In this document: positions 1 to 8,981 of the stretch, piece after piece | How positions within the stretch are numbered: the stretch's first letter is position 1 | How the letters are laid out: every line of letters begins with the position of its first letter | Assembly: GCF_900114265.1 (NCBI RefSeq) | Contig: NZ_FPKV01000002.1 | Location: forward strand, 434,001 to 498,000 | Direction of reading: 5' to 3' | Source: Flaviramulus basaltis | GTDB taxonomy: Bacteria; Bacteroidota; Bacteroidia; Flavobacteriales; Flavobacteriaceae | Length of the DNA stretch: 64,000 nucleotides | Notes under the pieces: generated by a model | What the model was told of the DNA's origin: nothing | What the model saw: only the letters and a program-made list of their open reading frames with translations | Database searches by the model: none | Made by a program: the position numbers and the translations under genes

Positions 1-1155
1 AAAAATAATATCATTTTTATAGGTCCGCGTTCTAAAGCCATAAAAATTATGGGAAGTAAATTGGCAGCCAAAGAAGCTGTAAAACAATATAATATTCCTA
101 TGGTTCCAGGCATTGACGAAGCTATAACAGATGCTAATAAAGCTAAGGTTATTGCAAAAGAAATTGGATTTCCAATTTTAATAAAAGCCTCTGCTGGCGG
201 AGGTGGAAAAGGAATGCGTGTTGTTGAGAAAGAAAGTGATTTAGAATCTCAAATGAACCGAGCTATTAGTGAAGCTACTTCAGCTTTTGGGGATGGTTCT
301 GTCTTTATTGAAAAATACGTAACCTCTCCTCGTCATATAGAAATACAGGTTATGGCAGATAGTCATGGTCATGTATTGCACTTCTTCGAGCGTGAATGTA
401 GTATACAACGCCGTCATCAAAAAGTAGTTGAAGAAGCGCCTTCATCTGTATTAACTCCAGAATTAAGAAAAAAAATGGGAGAAGCTGCTATAAAAGTTGC
501 AAAGTCTTGTGATTATCTGGGAGCAGGAACTGTGGAGTTTTTATTGGATGAAAAACATAATTTCTACTTCTTAGAAATGAATACGCGTTTACAGGTTGAA
601 CACCCTGTTACCGAGTTAATTTCGGGTGTCGATTTGGTTGAACTTCAAATTCGTGTGGCTCGAGGCGAAGCACTTCAAATGAAGCAAGACGATTTAAAAA
701 TTAATGGTCATGCTCTAGAATTGCGTGTGTATGCTGAAGATCCTTTAAATAACTTTCTTCCTAGTGTGGGACATTTAGATGTTTATAAGCTTCCTGTTGG
801 AGAAGGGATAAGAGTTGATAATGGTTTTGAAGAAGGCATGGATATTCCTATTTATTATGATCCTATGCTTTCAAAATTAATTACATACGGTAAAACACGT
901 GAAGAAGCTATTCAATTGATGGTAAAAGCTATTGAAGATTATCATGTTGAAGGCGTTCAAACTACATTGCCTTTTGGTAAATATGTTTGTGAGCATGAAG
1001 CCTTTAAATCTGGAAATTTTGACACTCATTTTGTGAAAAATTATTATTCACCAGAGGCTTTAAAAGAACAAACAGAGCAAGAAGCTAAAATTGCTGCTTT
1101 AATTGCAGTAAAACAATATATCGAAGATCAAAAATTATTGCGTTTACCTAACTAA
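1..1155 (+). CDS. accC: Acyl-CoA carboxylase, biotin carboxylase subunit (5' truncated by window)
   Basis: This subunit uses ATP and bicarbonate to carboxylate the biotin on a carrier protein, the first half-reaction of acetyl- or propionyl-CoA carboxylase. The reading frame is open from base 1. The 16 codons before the first ATG at 49 encode the family's FIGP...AIKIMG stretch, so the true start lies upstream and the ATG is internal. Visible motifs are the ATP-grasp glycine loop GGGGKGMR, the catalytic-site motif EMNTRLQVEHPVTE and the biotin carboxylase C-terminal domain. The carboxyltransferase gene begins 8 bases downstream, so they share an operon. A biotin carrier gene is expected just upstream but is outside the window. 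The acyl-CoA substrate cannot be told from sequence. Confidence 0.93.
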   Translation, partial: KNNIIFIGPRSKAIKIMGSKLAAKEAVKQYNIPMVPGIDEAITDANKAKVIAKEIGFPILIKASAGGGGKGMRVVEKESDLESQMNRAISEATSAFGDGSVFIEKYVTSPRHIEIQVMADSHGHVLHFFERECSIQRRHQKVVEEAPSSVLTPELRKKMGEAAIKVAKSCDYLGAGTVEFLLDEKHNFYFLEMNTRLQVEHPVTELISGVDLVELQIRVARGEALQMKQDDLKINGHALELRVYAEDPLNNFLPSVGHLDVYKLPVGEGIRVDNGFEEGMDIPIYYDPMLSKLITYGKTREEAIQLMVKAIEDYHVEGVQTTLPFGKYVCEHEAFKSGNFDTHFVKNYYSPEALKEQTEQEAKIAALIAVKQYIEDQKLLRLPN

Positions 1156-1163
1156 AAATATAG

Positions 1164-2714
1164 ATGGACTCAAAAGAAAATAAAATAAACAAGTTAAACG
1201 AGCGTATTAATAAAGCCCATTTAGGTGGCGGAAAAAAACGTATTGGTAAACAACATGCAAAAAAGAAATTAACAGCAAGAGAACGTGTTAATTATTTAAT
1301 GGATGAAGGCTCTTTTGAAGAAATTGGCATTCTAGTTACTCACAGAACCACCGATTTTGATATGGAAAAGGAAATCTATTTTGGTGATGGTGTAATTACT
1401 GGTTATGGTACAATAAATGGCAGATTGGTTTATGTTTATGCTCAAGATTTTACTGTTTTTGGTGGTGCTTTATCTGAAACTCACGCCGAAAAAATATGCA
1501 AAATCATGGATTTGGCTGTTAAAGTTGGAGCACCAATAGTTGGATTGAATGATTCTGGTGGTGCAAGAATTCAAGAAGGTGTTCGCTCGCTTGGTGGTTA
1601 TGCCGATATATTTTATAGAAACGTACAAGCATCTGGTGTTGTTCCGCAAATATCTGCAATTATGGGTCCATGTGCGGGTGGAGCAGTATACTCTCCAGCA
1701 ATGACAGATTTTACTATGATGGTAGAAAATACAAGTTACATGTTTGTAACCGGACCTAATGTTGTAAAAACCGTCACAAACGAAGAAGTTACTAGTGAAG
1801 AATTAGGTGGTGCATATACACATGCATCAAAATCTGGAGTAGCACATAAAACTTCTACTAATGATGTAGAATGTTTAGAAGACTTAAAAAAATTATTAAG
1901 CTACTTACCACAAAATAACAAAGAAACACCTAGTAAATTAGATTATAATTTAAATGATGAAGTAAGAACTGTTTTATCTGATATTGTACCAGACAATGCT
2001 AATAAACCTTATGATATGCATGAGGTAATTGCAGGTATTATTGATGACCATTCCTTTTATGAAATCCATAAAGATTATGCAGAAAACATTATTGTTGGTT
2101 TTGCGCGTTTAGGAGGAAGAAGTGTTGGTATTATTGCCAATCAACCAATGTTTTTAGCAGGTGTTTTAGATGTAAATAGTTCTAAAAAAGCTGCACGTTT
2201 TACACGTTTTTGCGATTGTTTTAATATTCCAATATTAGTTTTGGTTGATGTCCCAGGTTTTTTACCAGGAACAGACCAAGAATGGAATGGTATTATTGTA
2301 CATGGCGCTAAACTTTTATATGCTTTAAGTGAAGCAACAGTACCTAGAGTTACCGTTATTACCAGAAAAGCCTATGGTGGTGCTTATGATGTTATGAACT
2401 CCAAGCATATTGGAGCCGATTTAAATTACGCTTGGCCTGGTGCAGAAATCGCCGTTATGGGAGCTAAAGGTGCCAGTGAAATTATTTTTAGAAGAGAAAT
2501 AGCTGCTGCTGACAATTCTGAAGAAAAACTAGCTGAAAAAGAAGCTGAATATGCTGAAAAATTTGCTAATCCATATAGAGCTGCTAGCCGTGGTTTTATT
2601 GATGAAGTAATCTTACCAGAAAACACTAGACGCAAACTAATTAAGGCATTCTCAATGCTTGAAGATAAAAAAGTTGATAGACCAAAACGCAAGCATGGAA
2701 ACATACCTTTATAG
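1164..2714 (+). CDS. Acyl-CoA carboxylase carboxyltransferase (beta) subunit, propionyl-CoA carboxylase type
   Basis: This 516-residue protein transfers the carboxyl group from carboxybiotin to an acyl-CoA. It has the single-chain carboxyltransferase layout of propionyl/methylcrotonyl-CoA carboxylase beta subunits: an N-terminal crotonase-like half with the oxyanion-hole stretch around [15 protein letters not shown] and [13 protein letters not shown], and a C-terminal half with [10 protein letters not shown] and [11 protein letters not shown]. The length is normal for the family. It starts 8 bases after the biotin carboxylase stop, so both are co-transcribed. Propionyl-CoA is the most likely substrate by family resemblance, but acetyl-CoA cannot be excluded. 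Confidence 0.93.
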   Translation: MDSKENKINKLNERINKAHLGGGKKRIGKQHAKKKLTARERVNYLMDEGSFEEIGILVTHRTTDFDMEKEIYFGDGVITGYGTINGRLVYVYAQDFTVFGGALSETHAEKICKIMDLAVKVGAPIVGLNDSGGARIQEGVRSLGGYADIFYRNVQASGVVPQISAIMGPCAGGAVYSPAMTDFTMMVENTSYMFVTGPNVVKTVTNEEVTSEELGGAYTHASKSGVAHKTSTNDVECLEDLKKLLSYLPQNNKETPSKLDYNLNDEVRTVLSDIVPDNANKPYDMHEVIAGIIDDHSFYEIHKDYAENIIVGFARLGGRSVGIIANQPMFLAGVLDVNSSKKAARFTRFCDCFNIPILVLVDVPGFLPGTDQEWNGIIVHGAKLLYALSEATVPRVTVITRKAYGGAYDVMNSKHIGADLNYAWPGAEIAVMGAKGASEIIFRREIAAADNSEEKLAEKEAEYAEKFANPYRAASRGFIDEVILPENTRRKLIKAFSMLEDKKVDRPKRKHGNIPL

Positions 2715-2765
2715 TTAGAAGGTTTAAATTTTTTATTTTTAAAATTTTAACAGTTATTAAAATCT

Positions 2766-2789
2766 AAAAGGGTGAAATAACTCGTATTT
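2766..2789. repeat. Short intergenic sequence shared with 31325-31345
   Basis: The bases GAAATAACT.GTATTT, preceded by AAAGG or AAAAGG, occur here and again in the intergenic region after 31237. Both copies are non-coding. This may be the remnant of a dispersed intergenic repeat or a coincidence in AT-rich DNA. Confidence 0.3.
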
Positions 2790-2850
2790 ATTCACGTTTT
2801 AGTTTTTAAAGAATTAGAAACTTTAACACTTTAACAATCCACATTATAAA

Positions 2851-2858
2851 TACTTTTG
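2851..2858 (+). promoter_or_regulatory. Bacteroidota -7 promoter element
   Basis: TACTTTTG matches the TAnnTTTG consensus exactly and lies 28 bases before the ATG of the serine hydrolase gene at 2887. No convincing -33 TTTG was found. Confidence 0.55.
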
Positions 2859-2886
2859 TCTATATTCTAATAACTATAATTAAGAA

Positions 2887-3813
2887 ATGAAAATAAATGC
2901 TTTTTCCTTATTACTATTCATGGTATTTAACCTTACTCTACATGCACAAAAAGGTTTACCCATTCAAGTAAGTGATTCACAAATTAAGCCTTTATCATCA
3001 TTTTCTAATGCAACACTTCAAAAAAGTCTAGAAAAGGAATTAAAAGCTAATCCTGAATGGAAAAATTTGATATCTCAAAAAAAGATGTCTGTTGGAATAG
3101 TAGATTTAAGTAATCCTGAAAAAGTAAGATACGCTAGCATTAATGGCAATTATATGATGTATGCTGCTAGCTTACCTAAAATCGCTATACTTCTATCGGC
3201 TATGGATGCTATAGAAAAAGGAGAACTAAAAGAAACTGCTGATGTAAAAAATGACATGAAAATTATGATTAGCAAATCTGATAATCATGCAGCAACAAGA
3301 ATGATTGATAGACTTGGTTATGAAAAAATTGAATCTGTAATGACAGATCCAAAATATAAGTTTTATGATGAAAACAAAGGTGGAGGCCTTTGGGTAGGAA
3401 AACGTTATGGTGGTGGCGGTAAAACTAATAGAGAACCAATTAAAAATTTAAGTCATGCAGCAAGCGTAAACCAAGTTTGTAGATATTATTATTTATTAGC
3501 TCATGGTAAATTGGTAAATCAAAAAAGATCCAAACAAATGTTAGACATTATGGGTAACCCAGATTTACATCATAAATTTGTTAGTACTTTAGATAAAATC
3601 GCTCCAAATGCTCATTTATTTAGAAAATCTGGGTCTTGGCAAACGTACCACTCAGATTCTATATTAGTATGGGGAAATGATCCTAGTAGACGCTATATAT
3701 TAGTCGCATTAATAGATGATTCTAATGGTGAACAAATTATAAGAGACCTTGTAAAACCTATTGAAAAAGTTCTAAAAAACAAAGTGTCTACAAATTCAAT
3801 AGCTTTAAATTAA
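2887..3813 (+). CDS. Secreted class A beta-lactamase-like serine hydrolase
   Basis: This 308-residue exported protein has an N-terminal signal peptide ending near LHAQ. It carries all three motifs of the penicillin-recognising serine hydrolase fold: S95-L-P-K98 (SxxK), S131-D-N (SxN/SDN) and K247-S-G. The usual class A Glu166 omega-loop signature is not evident. It may therefore be a peptidoglycan or peptide hydrolase relative rather than a resistance enzyme. The gene stands alone, with its own -7 element at 2851, 172 bases after the carboxylase operon. A second serine hydrolase with the same motif set lies at 7716-8975. The substrate is unknown. Confidence 0.8.
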   Translation: MKINAFSLLLFMVFNLTLHAQKGLPIQVSDSQIKPLSSFSNATLQKSLEKELKANPEWKNLISQKKMSVGIVDLSNPEKVRYASINGNYMMYAASLPKIAILLSAMDAIEKGELKETADVKNDMKIMISKSDNHAATRMIDRLGYEKIESVMTDPKYKFYDENKGGGLWVGKRYGGGGKTNREPIKNLSHAASVNQVCRYYYLLAHGKLVNQKRSKQMLDIMGNPDLHHKFVSTLDKIAPNAHLFRKSGSWQTYHSDSILVWGNDPSRRYILVALIDDSNGEQIIRDLVKPIEKVLKNKVSTNSIALN

Positions 3814-3886
3814 ATAAGTTTATTCTTAAGCTTTTATAAAAGTATGTTATTTAACTATTTTTAGTTAAAATCAATATACAATGTAT

Positions 3887-3894
3887 TAGCTTTG
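3887..3894 (+). promoter_or_regulatory. Bacteroidota -7 promoter element
   Basis: TAGCTTTG is an exact TAnnTTTG match, 42 bases before the ATG at 3937. Confidence 0.55.
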
Positions 3895-3936
3895 TGATAT
3901 AATTAAAAGAAAAGCATCACAAAGTATCCTGCAAAA

Positions 3937-6777
3937 TTGAACCTCCCAATGTCAATTATTAAAACGCTTAAATTATACATTCTTAAGGCTTTCGATTTAA
4001 AGGAAGAGGAATTAAATAAAACACTTTTATTACAGCTTAATATTTTTATTATTATTACATGTCTATTAATAATAAAACCTACTATAAATTCTTTATTTCT
4101 GTCTGAACTCACATCAGATGCTTTACCACTAGGTTATGTTTTAACAGCAATTGTTGCTATAATAGGTTATCATTTTTATGATAAAGCTTTAGAGAAATAC
4201 CCTTTAAATATTGTTATAGACCGCACGCTTATTGGTTCAATAATTTCTTTAATTCTATTTGCTTTTGCTTTTTCATTTAAACTAAATAATGGTTTTCTTT
4301 TATACATTCCTTATGTGTGGGTTGCTATATTTGGTTTATTAACAGCATCCCAATTCTGGATTTTAGCAAACTTGGTCTACAATGTAAGAGAGGCCAAAAG
4401 AGTTTTTGGTTTTATAGGAGCTGGTGCCATTGCTGGTGGTATTTTTGGAGGCTATTTAACATCACTATTAACACGCTTTTTTAACTCTGAACATTTATTA
4501 TTTATAGCCGCACTTTTATTAGCTATTTGTATTCCAATAACTAGATACATATGGAAATATGAAGTTGAAAAGCTTAATCCTTTTCAAGTTTCTTTAAGAA
4601 CTAGCCCAAAAAGTGAGTCCCCAATAAAACTTATAAAACAATCTAAGTTATTAAGTTTAATAGCTGTTGTAATTGGCATTAGTGTTTTAGTCGCCAAATT
4701 AGTTGATTATCAATATAGTGACTACGCTTCAAGACTTATAAATGATCCTGATGAATTAACATCCTTTTTTGGGTTTTGGTTTTCTACATTGAGTGTTATT
4801 TCTTTATTGATTCAGTTATTTTTAACTAAGCGAATAGTTGGTACCTTTGGTGTTGGAAAGTCCTTACTTTGGTTACCTTCTGGAATTCTTGTAGGTTCAA
4901 TTTTATTGCTTTTAATTCCTCAATTGTGGGTTATTGTATTTATTAAAATTGTAGATGGTAGTTTAAAACAATCTGTAAATAAAGCATCAACAGAGTTGCT
5001 TTCTATTCCTATTCCTATTGAAATTAAAAAGAAAACAAAAACATTTACAGATGTTGTAATAGATAGTATTGCAACAGGATTAGCTGGCTTTATACTTATC
5101 TTTTTTATTAACGGATTAAATATTTCTTCAACATATATTAGTTTAATAATTATTAGCCTAATATGTGTTTGGCTATATTTTATTTATCATTTAAAAAACG
5201 AATATATTATTGCTTTTAAAGGGTTATTAGAAGATTCATCAGTTAAAAAAGAGAAAACAAACAAGAAAGAAATTAAAGTCACTTCTATTGTAAATACCGT
5301 TATTAATGTACTTCAAAATGGTAATAAAAAACAAGTTTTACACATGTTACAAAAAACTCTTGAAGTAAAAGATGAGCGCTTTTTTTTCGCAATAAAAGAA
5401 CTCTTAAATCACCCTTCTGCAAAAATTAAGTTTTTAGCTATTGAAAACCTATACTTTTTAAAGTCGGAAAATTTATGCGACACCATAGAACCGATGGTTT
5501 ATAATGTAGACCAAGAAGTAACCACTGCCGCTTTTAGATACTTATCAAAACATTATAAGAAAAATACCGTTGAGCTTTTTAATACTTATTTAAATATTGA
5601 AGATAAAACCATAAAAAATGCTGCTTTAATTGGGTTGTCTTTAGAATTACGAAATAATGTATCTCTTCAAAATAAGTTTAGCTTAGAACAAAGAATTGAA
5701 AGTGCTTTGACTGAATATAATCAGCTACAAAATGAAGAAGACAAAACATATAAAATTCATGCTATCCTCGAGAGTATAGGAAATGCACGTATTCAAAAAT
5801 TCTATGATGTTATAAAAAATAATTTGGAATCAAAAAATCTAAATATTCTTAAAACAGCTATTTATAGTGCTTCAAAAACTTTAGATGAACAATTTGTAAA
5901 CTTAATCATCCCACATTTAACAGATAAAGACACCAGAAAAGATGCTGTTGATGCTCTTTTCCTATTTGGAGAACCTATAATAGAAATACTTTATAAGAAT
6001 GTTAAGTTTGAATTTATAGATATTGAAGATGCACCTTATGTGATTTCTGTTATCGAAAAGTTTGCATCACAAAAAGCAATAAATACTTTAATAAAATTAA
6101 CCACCGATACCGAACATACTATTAAAATTGAAGCTATTGAAGCTTTAAAACGCTTAAAATGGAAATACCCAAATCTCATTATAAAAGACCATTTTATTGT
6201 TAGTAAAATTATTGATGAATGTTATTTGTATCAAAATACTTTGTCTGTAATTCATTCGCAAATCGTTATACAATACAAAAAGAATGCTGAAAATCCTGAA
6301 ACCAAAGACGAAAATCAAGCAAGAAAATCGCTTATAAACTTGCTAGAACAACGTTTAGACAGACAATTACAACGCATATTTAGGTTTTTAGGCATTAAAT
6401 ACCCACCACATGATGTTGATCCTATTTTAAATTCCATTTTAAATGGTAAAGAAGAACAACGAATACATGCTATCGAGTTTTTGGACAACCTTTTAGACAA
6501 ACAACTTAAAAAAGAGCTAATCCCTGTTGCAGAATCTGCACTATATGAAACCAATTCTGAAGAAAAAATAAAGAAGCTAAATTTAAAAATTTTAAGTGAA
6601 ACAGAATGTTATCACGAATTATTAAAACGAAAAGACGTAAAACTTAAATTAGCAGTTTTATACCTTATAGAGAAATCTAAAAATCTAAAATTTAATTCAC
6701 TTTTAGAAATGGTAATAGAGACCGATTCTAATGAAAAAATAAGGCAAAAAGCAAGTAAAACACTTAATCATCTTTAA
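3937..6777 (+). CDS. Nucleotide-transporter-like (NTT/MFS-fold) membrane protein with C-terminal HEAT repeats
   Basis: This is a 946-residue protein in two parts. Residues 1 to about 420 contain roughly 11-12 hydrophobic segments and resemble the Npt/ATP-ADP translocase branch of the major facilitator fold (for example KPTINSLFLSEL near the N terminus and the stretch around VYNVREAKRVFGFIGAGA). Residues about 440-946 are soluble, helical and repetitive, typical of HEAT/armadillo repeats (NHPSAKIKFLAIENL, DVDPILNSIL...RIHAIEFLDNL). Such transporters occur both in energy parasites and in free-living bacteria, where nucleotide exchange is not established, so substrate is not assigned. A second ATG at 3949 is an alternative start. 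Its 3' end overlaps the convergent TerC gene by 14 bases. Confidence 0.75.
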   Translation: MNLPMSIIKTLKLYILKAFDLKEEELNKTLLLQLNIFIIITCLLIIKPTINSLFLSELTSDALPLGYVLTAIVAIIGYHFYDKALEKYPLNIVIDRTLIGSIISLILFAFAFSFKLNNGFLLYIPYVWVAIFGLLTASQFWILANLVYNVREAKRVFGFIGAGAIAGGIFGGYLTSLLTRFFNSEHLLFIAALLLAICIPITRYIWKYEVEKLNPFQVSLRTSPKSESPIKLIKQSKLLSLIAVVIGISVLVAKLVDYQYSDYASRLINDPDELTSFFGFWFSTLSVISLLIQLFLTKRIVGTFGVGKSLLWLPSGILVGSILLLLIPQLWVIVFIKIVDGSLKQSVNKASTELLSIPIPIEIKKKTKTFTDVVIDSIATGLAGFILIFFINGLNISSTYISLIIISLICVWLYFIYHLKNEYIIAFKGLLEDSSVKKEKTNKKEIKVTSIVNTVINVLQNGNKKQVLHMLQKTLEVKDERFFFAIKELLNHPSAKIKFLAIENLYFLKSENLCDTIEPMVYNVDQEVTTAAFRYLSKHYKKNTVELFNTYLNIEDKTIKNAALIGLSLELRNNVSLQNKFSLEQRIESALTEYNQLQNEEDKTYKIHAILESIGNARIQKFYDVIKNNLESKNLNILKTAIYSASKTLDEQFVNLIIPHLTDKDTRKDAVDALFLFGEPIIEILYKNVKFEFIDIEDAPYVISVIEKFASQKAINTLIKLTTDTEHTIKIEAIEALKRLKWKYPNLIIKDHFIVSKIIDECYLYQNTLSVIHSQIVIQYKKNAENPETKDENQARKSLINLLEQRLDRQLQRIFRFLGIKYPPHDVDPILNSILNGKEEQRIHAIEFLDNLLDKQLKKELIPVAESALYETNSEEKIKKLNLKILSETECYHELLKRKDVKLKLAVLYLIEKSKNLKFNSLLEMVIETDSNEKIRQKASKTLNHL

Positions 6778-7714
6778 TGTTTTTTTTTGATTTTAAGGAA
6801 ACTAAAACACCCAAAAATAAAGCAAAGAAAATAAAAGTAAGTGAAACCCATTCAGGGAATTTATAACTATGTGATAATAATAATTTCACACCAACAAAGC
6901 TTAAAATAGCAACCAAACTATACTTTATATAAATAAATTTACTTGTCATATTACTCAAAAAGAAATACATAGAACGCAACCCTAATATGGCCAAAATATT
7001 AGAACTAAATACAATAAAAGGATTAGTAGTAATTGCTAAAATTGCTGGAATACTATCAAAAGCAAAAAGCACATCTGTAAATTCTATTAAAATTAACACT
7101 AAAAATAATGGTGTTGCCACAAGTAAGTGTTTTTTCCTTATAAAAAAATATTCACTCTCAACAGTTGATGATATAGGTATAATTTTTCCTAAAACTCTAT
7201 ATAAAAATCCTTTTTTAGGGTTAAACTCATTATCTTCTTTAGAAAAGAATAATTTAATTGCAGTAAATATTAAGAAAATACCAAACAGATAGGTTATCCA
7301 TTCAAATTTTATAAAAAGGGTAACACCAAAGAATATCATGAGTGCCCTAAAAACAATAGCCCCTATAATTCCCCAAAACAGTACTCTATGTTGGTGTTTT
7401 TGAGGGATTTTAAAGGATGAAAAAATAACTGCAATAACAAAAATATTATCTATACTTAAAGATAATTCAATTAAATAACCGGTTATATACTTTAATGAAG
7501 CATCAACAGGTGTTAAATTAGTGGGATTATCCACCCAATCGTTTTTAAAAATAATAAATATTAACAATGAAAAGCATAGAGCAATACTTATCCAAATAAG
7601 CGTCCATATTGAAGCTTCTTTTGTTGATATAATGTGAGGAGTTTTATTAAAAACACCTAAGTCAAGAGCAAGAAATAATAAAATAAACGAAATAAATATA
7701 ACCCATATTATCAT
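6764..7714 (-). CDS. TerC family integral membrane protein
   Basis: The protein has 316 residues and about eight or nine membrane segments. It carries the two acidic TerC signatures: ELSLSIDNIFVIAVIF near residue 85 and EFTDVLFAFDSIPAILAI in the second half. TerC/Alx proteins are linked to metal (manganese, calcium) efflux and loading of exported proteins, and to tellurite resistance only in some cases. I chose the ATG at 7714. It sits right after the upstream gene's stop (7716) and has AGGA ten bases before it. The longer reading from 7750 uses a TTG inside the upstream gene. It is the last gene of the minus operon 6764-11882. Confidence 0.88.
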   Translation of the reverse strand: MIIWVIFISFILLFLALDLGVFNKTPHIISTKEASIWTLIWISIALCFSLLIFIIFKNDWVDNPTNLTPVDASLKYITGYLIELSLSIDNIFVIAVIFSSFKIPQKHQHRVLFWGIIGAIVFRALMIFFGVTLFIKFEWITYLFGIFLIFTAIKLFFSKEDNEFNPKKGFLYRVLGKIIPISSTVESEYFFIRKKHLLVATPLFLVLILIEFTDVLFAFDSIPAILAITTNPFIVFSSNILAILGLRSMYFFLSNMTSKFIYIKYSLVAILSFVGVKLLLSHSYKFPEWVSLTFIFFALFLGVLVSLKSKKNIKDD

Positions 7715-7715
7715 T

Positions 7716-8975
7716 TTATTTCCTAATAATTTTATCAATGCTTGCTGCAAGCATCATGTGGTCTGTTGCCGAATTTTTTCTAAGTACATTAGTCATTAAA
7801 ACGACCATATAATTGCAATTATCTGGATGTTCAACTATAGCTACAGAATTCATAAAATTTTGTACATTTCCCATATATTTTCCGCAAACTTGCCCGTTAC
7901 TTCTATCACATTTATACAAACTTCCCGACTTAAAATATACCGCAGCGTCTTTTAAAGCTGGTGATTGTGCATAACGGATACGGCGATCTGTCATATACAT
8001 TAAACGTTTCATTTCTAAACTAGACTCTTCATCAATAACATTTCCTTGTTCTAATTGAACTAAAAATTTCATTAAGCCTAAAGTGGTCCCAATACTACCT
8101 CCTTTATCTCCAACATAAGTATTAGCTCCTCTTGTAAAAAAACTACCTAAACGCCATTCGTCATGCGTTATTCCTAAATCGCGTAATGGTAAATTAACCA
8201 CATCATTTCCTAAATCGGTAAGCTCCTTTTTTGGCGTTGTTTTAAAATAAGTATCAGCTTCTTCTGGAGTTAATTCTGGATATTTTTCACCAAAAGCTTG
8301 CATTAATAAAACCTCTCTCCAAACAATACTAGCAGCACCATTATTACTTACAGATAACATGTGATCTGCCCATTCAAAAAGCGTAAACACATCACTAGCA
8401 ACTACTTGTCGCTTTACTAGCTTTTTAGTTTCTATATTATAAATAGGAATGGTATGCTCATCGGTTAAACCCCAAACACCTGCTTTTACTGATTTGTTTC
8501 TTAATAAATCTAAACGCTTTTCAAAATCATCTGGATAAATTTTAGCTAATTGATTAAACAAACCTGTTAGTACAGCTAATTTACCAACGCTTCCTGGTTG
8601 ATAACCTGCTGTTTCATTACGTTGTGCAAAACGCACATGGTTAATATCTGAAATATCTAAAACAGCTAAAGAATAACTTCTATCTAAACCTCTAAATAAC
8701 CCATTAATTTCTTTCTGAAAATCTTCATCTACTTTTAAATAGCATTTAACACTATCATTTTTTTTTGATAGTAAATTCAATTTAATATCCAGATAAGACT
8801 TCATAGCACCAACTGGTAATTTTGAAGTCTCAACAATCTCGCCACTTTTAATAAGTTCTAAACGTTTTAATCGTTTAATTCCTGTATGCTCATAACCATC
8901 AATAGGATAAAAAGTAAATATTGTAAATGAAGAACAAATAGTAAATATTAGGGTAATAATTAAAACCTTTTTCAT
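7716..8975 (-). CDS. Exported beta-lactamase-fold serine hydrolase
   Basis: This 419-residue protein has a hydrophobic signal or anchor segment (residues 1-25) and the serine hydrolase triad motifs S129-V-G-K132, S210-N-N and K349-S-G. It is longer than the other hydrolase in the window. It has a roughly 90-residue N-terminal extension and a cysteine-containing stretch after KSG (YKCDRSNGQVCGKY) that could form a disulfide. It starts 6 bases after the dikinase-like gene stop and ends 1 base before the TerC start, so all three genes are probably co-transcribed. It is a probable periplasmic peptidase or beta-lactam-interacting enzyme. The substrate is unknown. Confidence 0.78.
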   Translation of the reverse strand: MKKVLIITLIFTICSSFTIFTFYPIDGYEHTGIKRLKRLELIKSGEIVETSKLPVGAMKSYLDIKLNLLSKKNDSVKCYLKVDEDFQKEINGLFRGLDRSYSLAVLDISDINHVRFAQRNETAGYQPGSVGKLAVLTGLFNQLAKIYPDDFEKRLDLLRNKSVKAGVWGLTDEHTIPIYNIETKKLVKRQVVASDVFTLFEWADHMLSVSNNGAASIVWREVLLMQAFGEKYPELTPEEADTYFKTTPKKELTDLGNDVVNLPLRDLGITHDEWRLGSFFTRGANTYVGDKGGSIGTTLGLMKFLVQLEQGNVIDEESSLEMKRLMYMTDRRIRYAQSPALKDAAVYFKSGSLYKCDRSNGQVCGKYMGNVQNFMNSVAIVEHPDNCNYMVVLMTNVLRKNSATDHMMLAASIDKIIRK

Positions 8976-8981
8976 AATGTC

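Noticed and set aside
2887-3813. Antibiotic-resistance beta-lactamase
   Set aside because: The SxxK, SDN and KSG motifs fit, but the class A omega-loop Glu was not evident and the fold includes many non-resistance hydrolases.
7715-7750. Longer TerC reading from 7750
   Set aside because: It begins with TTG inside the upstream gene. The ATG at 7714 follows that gene's stop and has a better upstream sequence.
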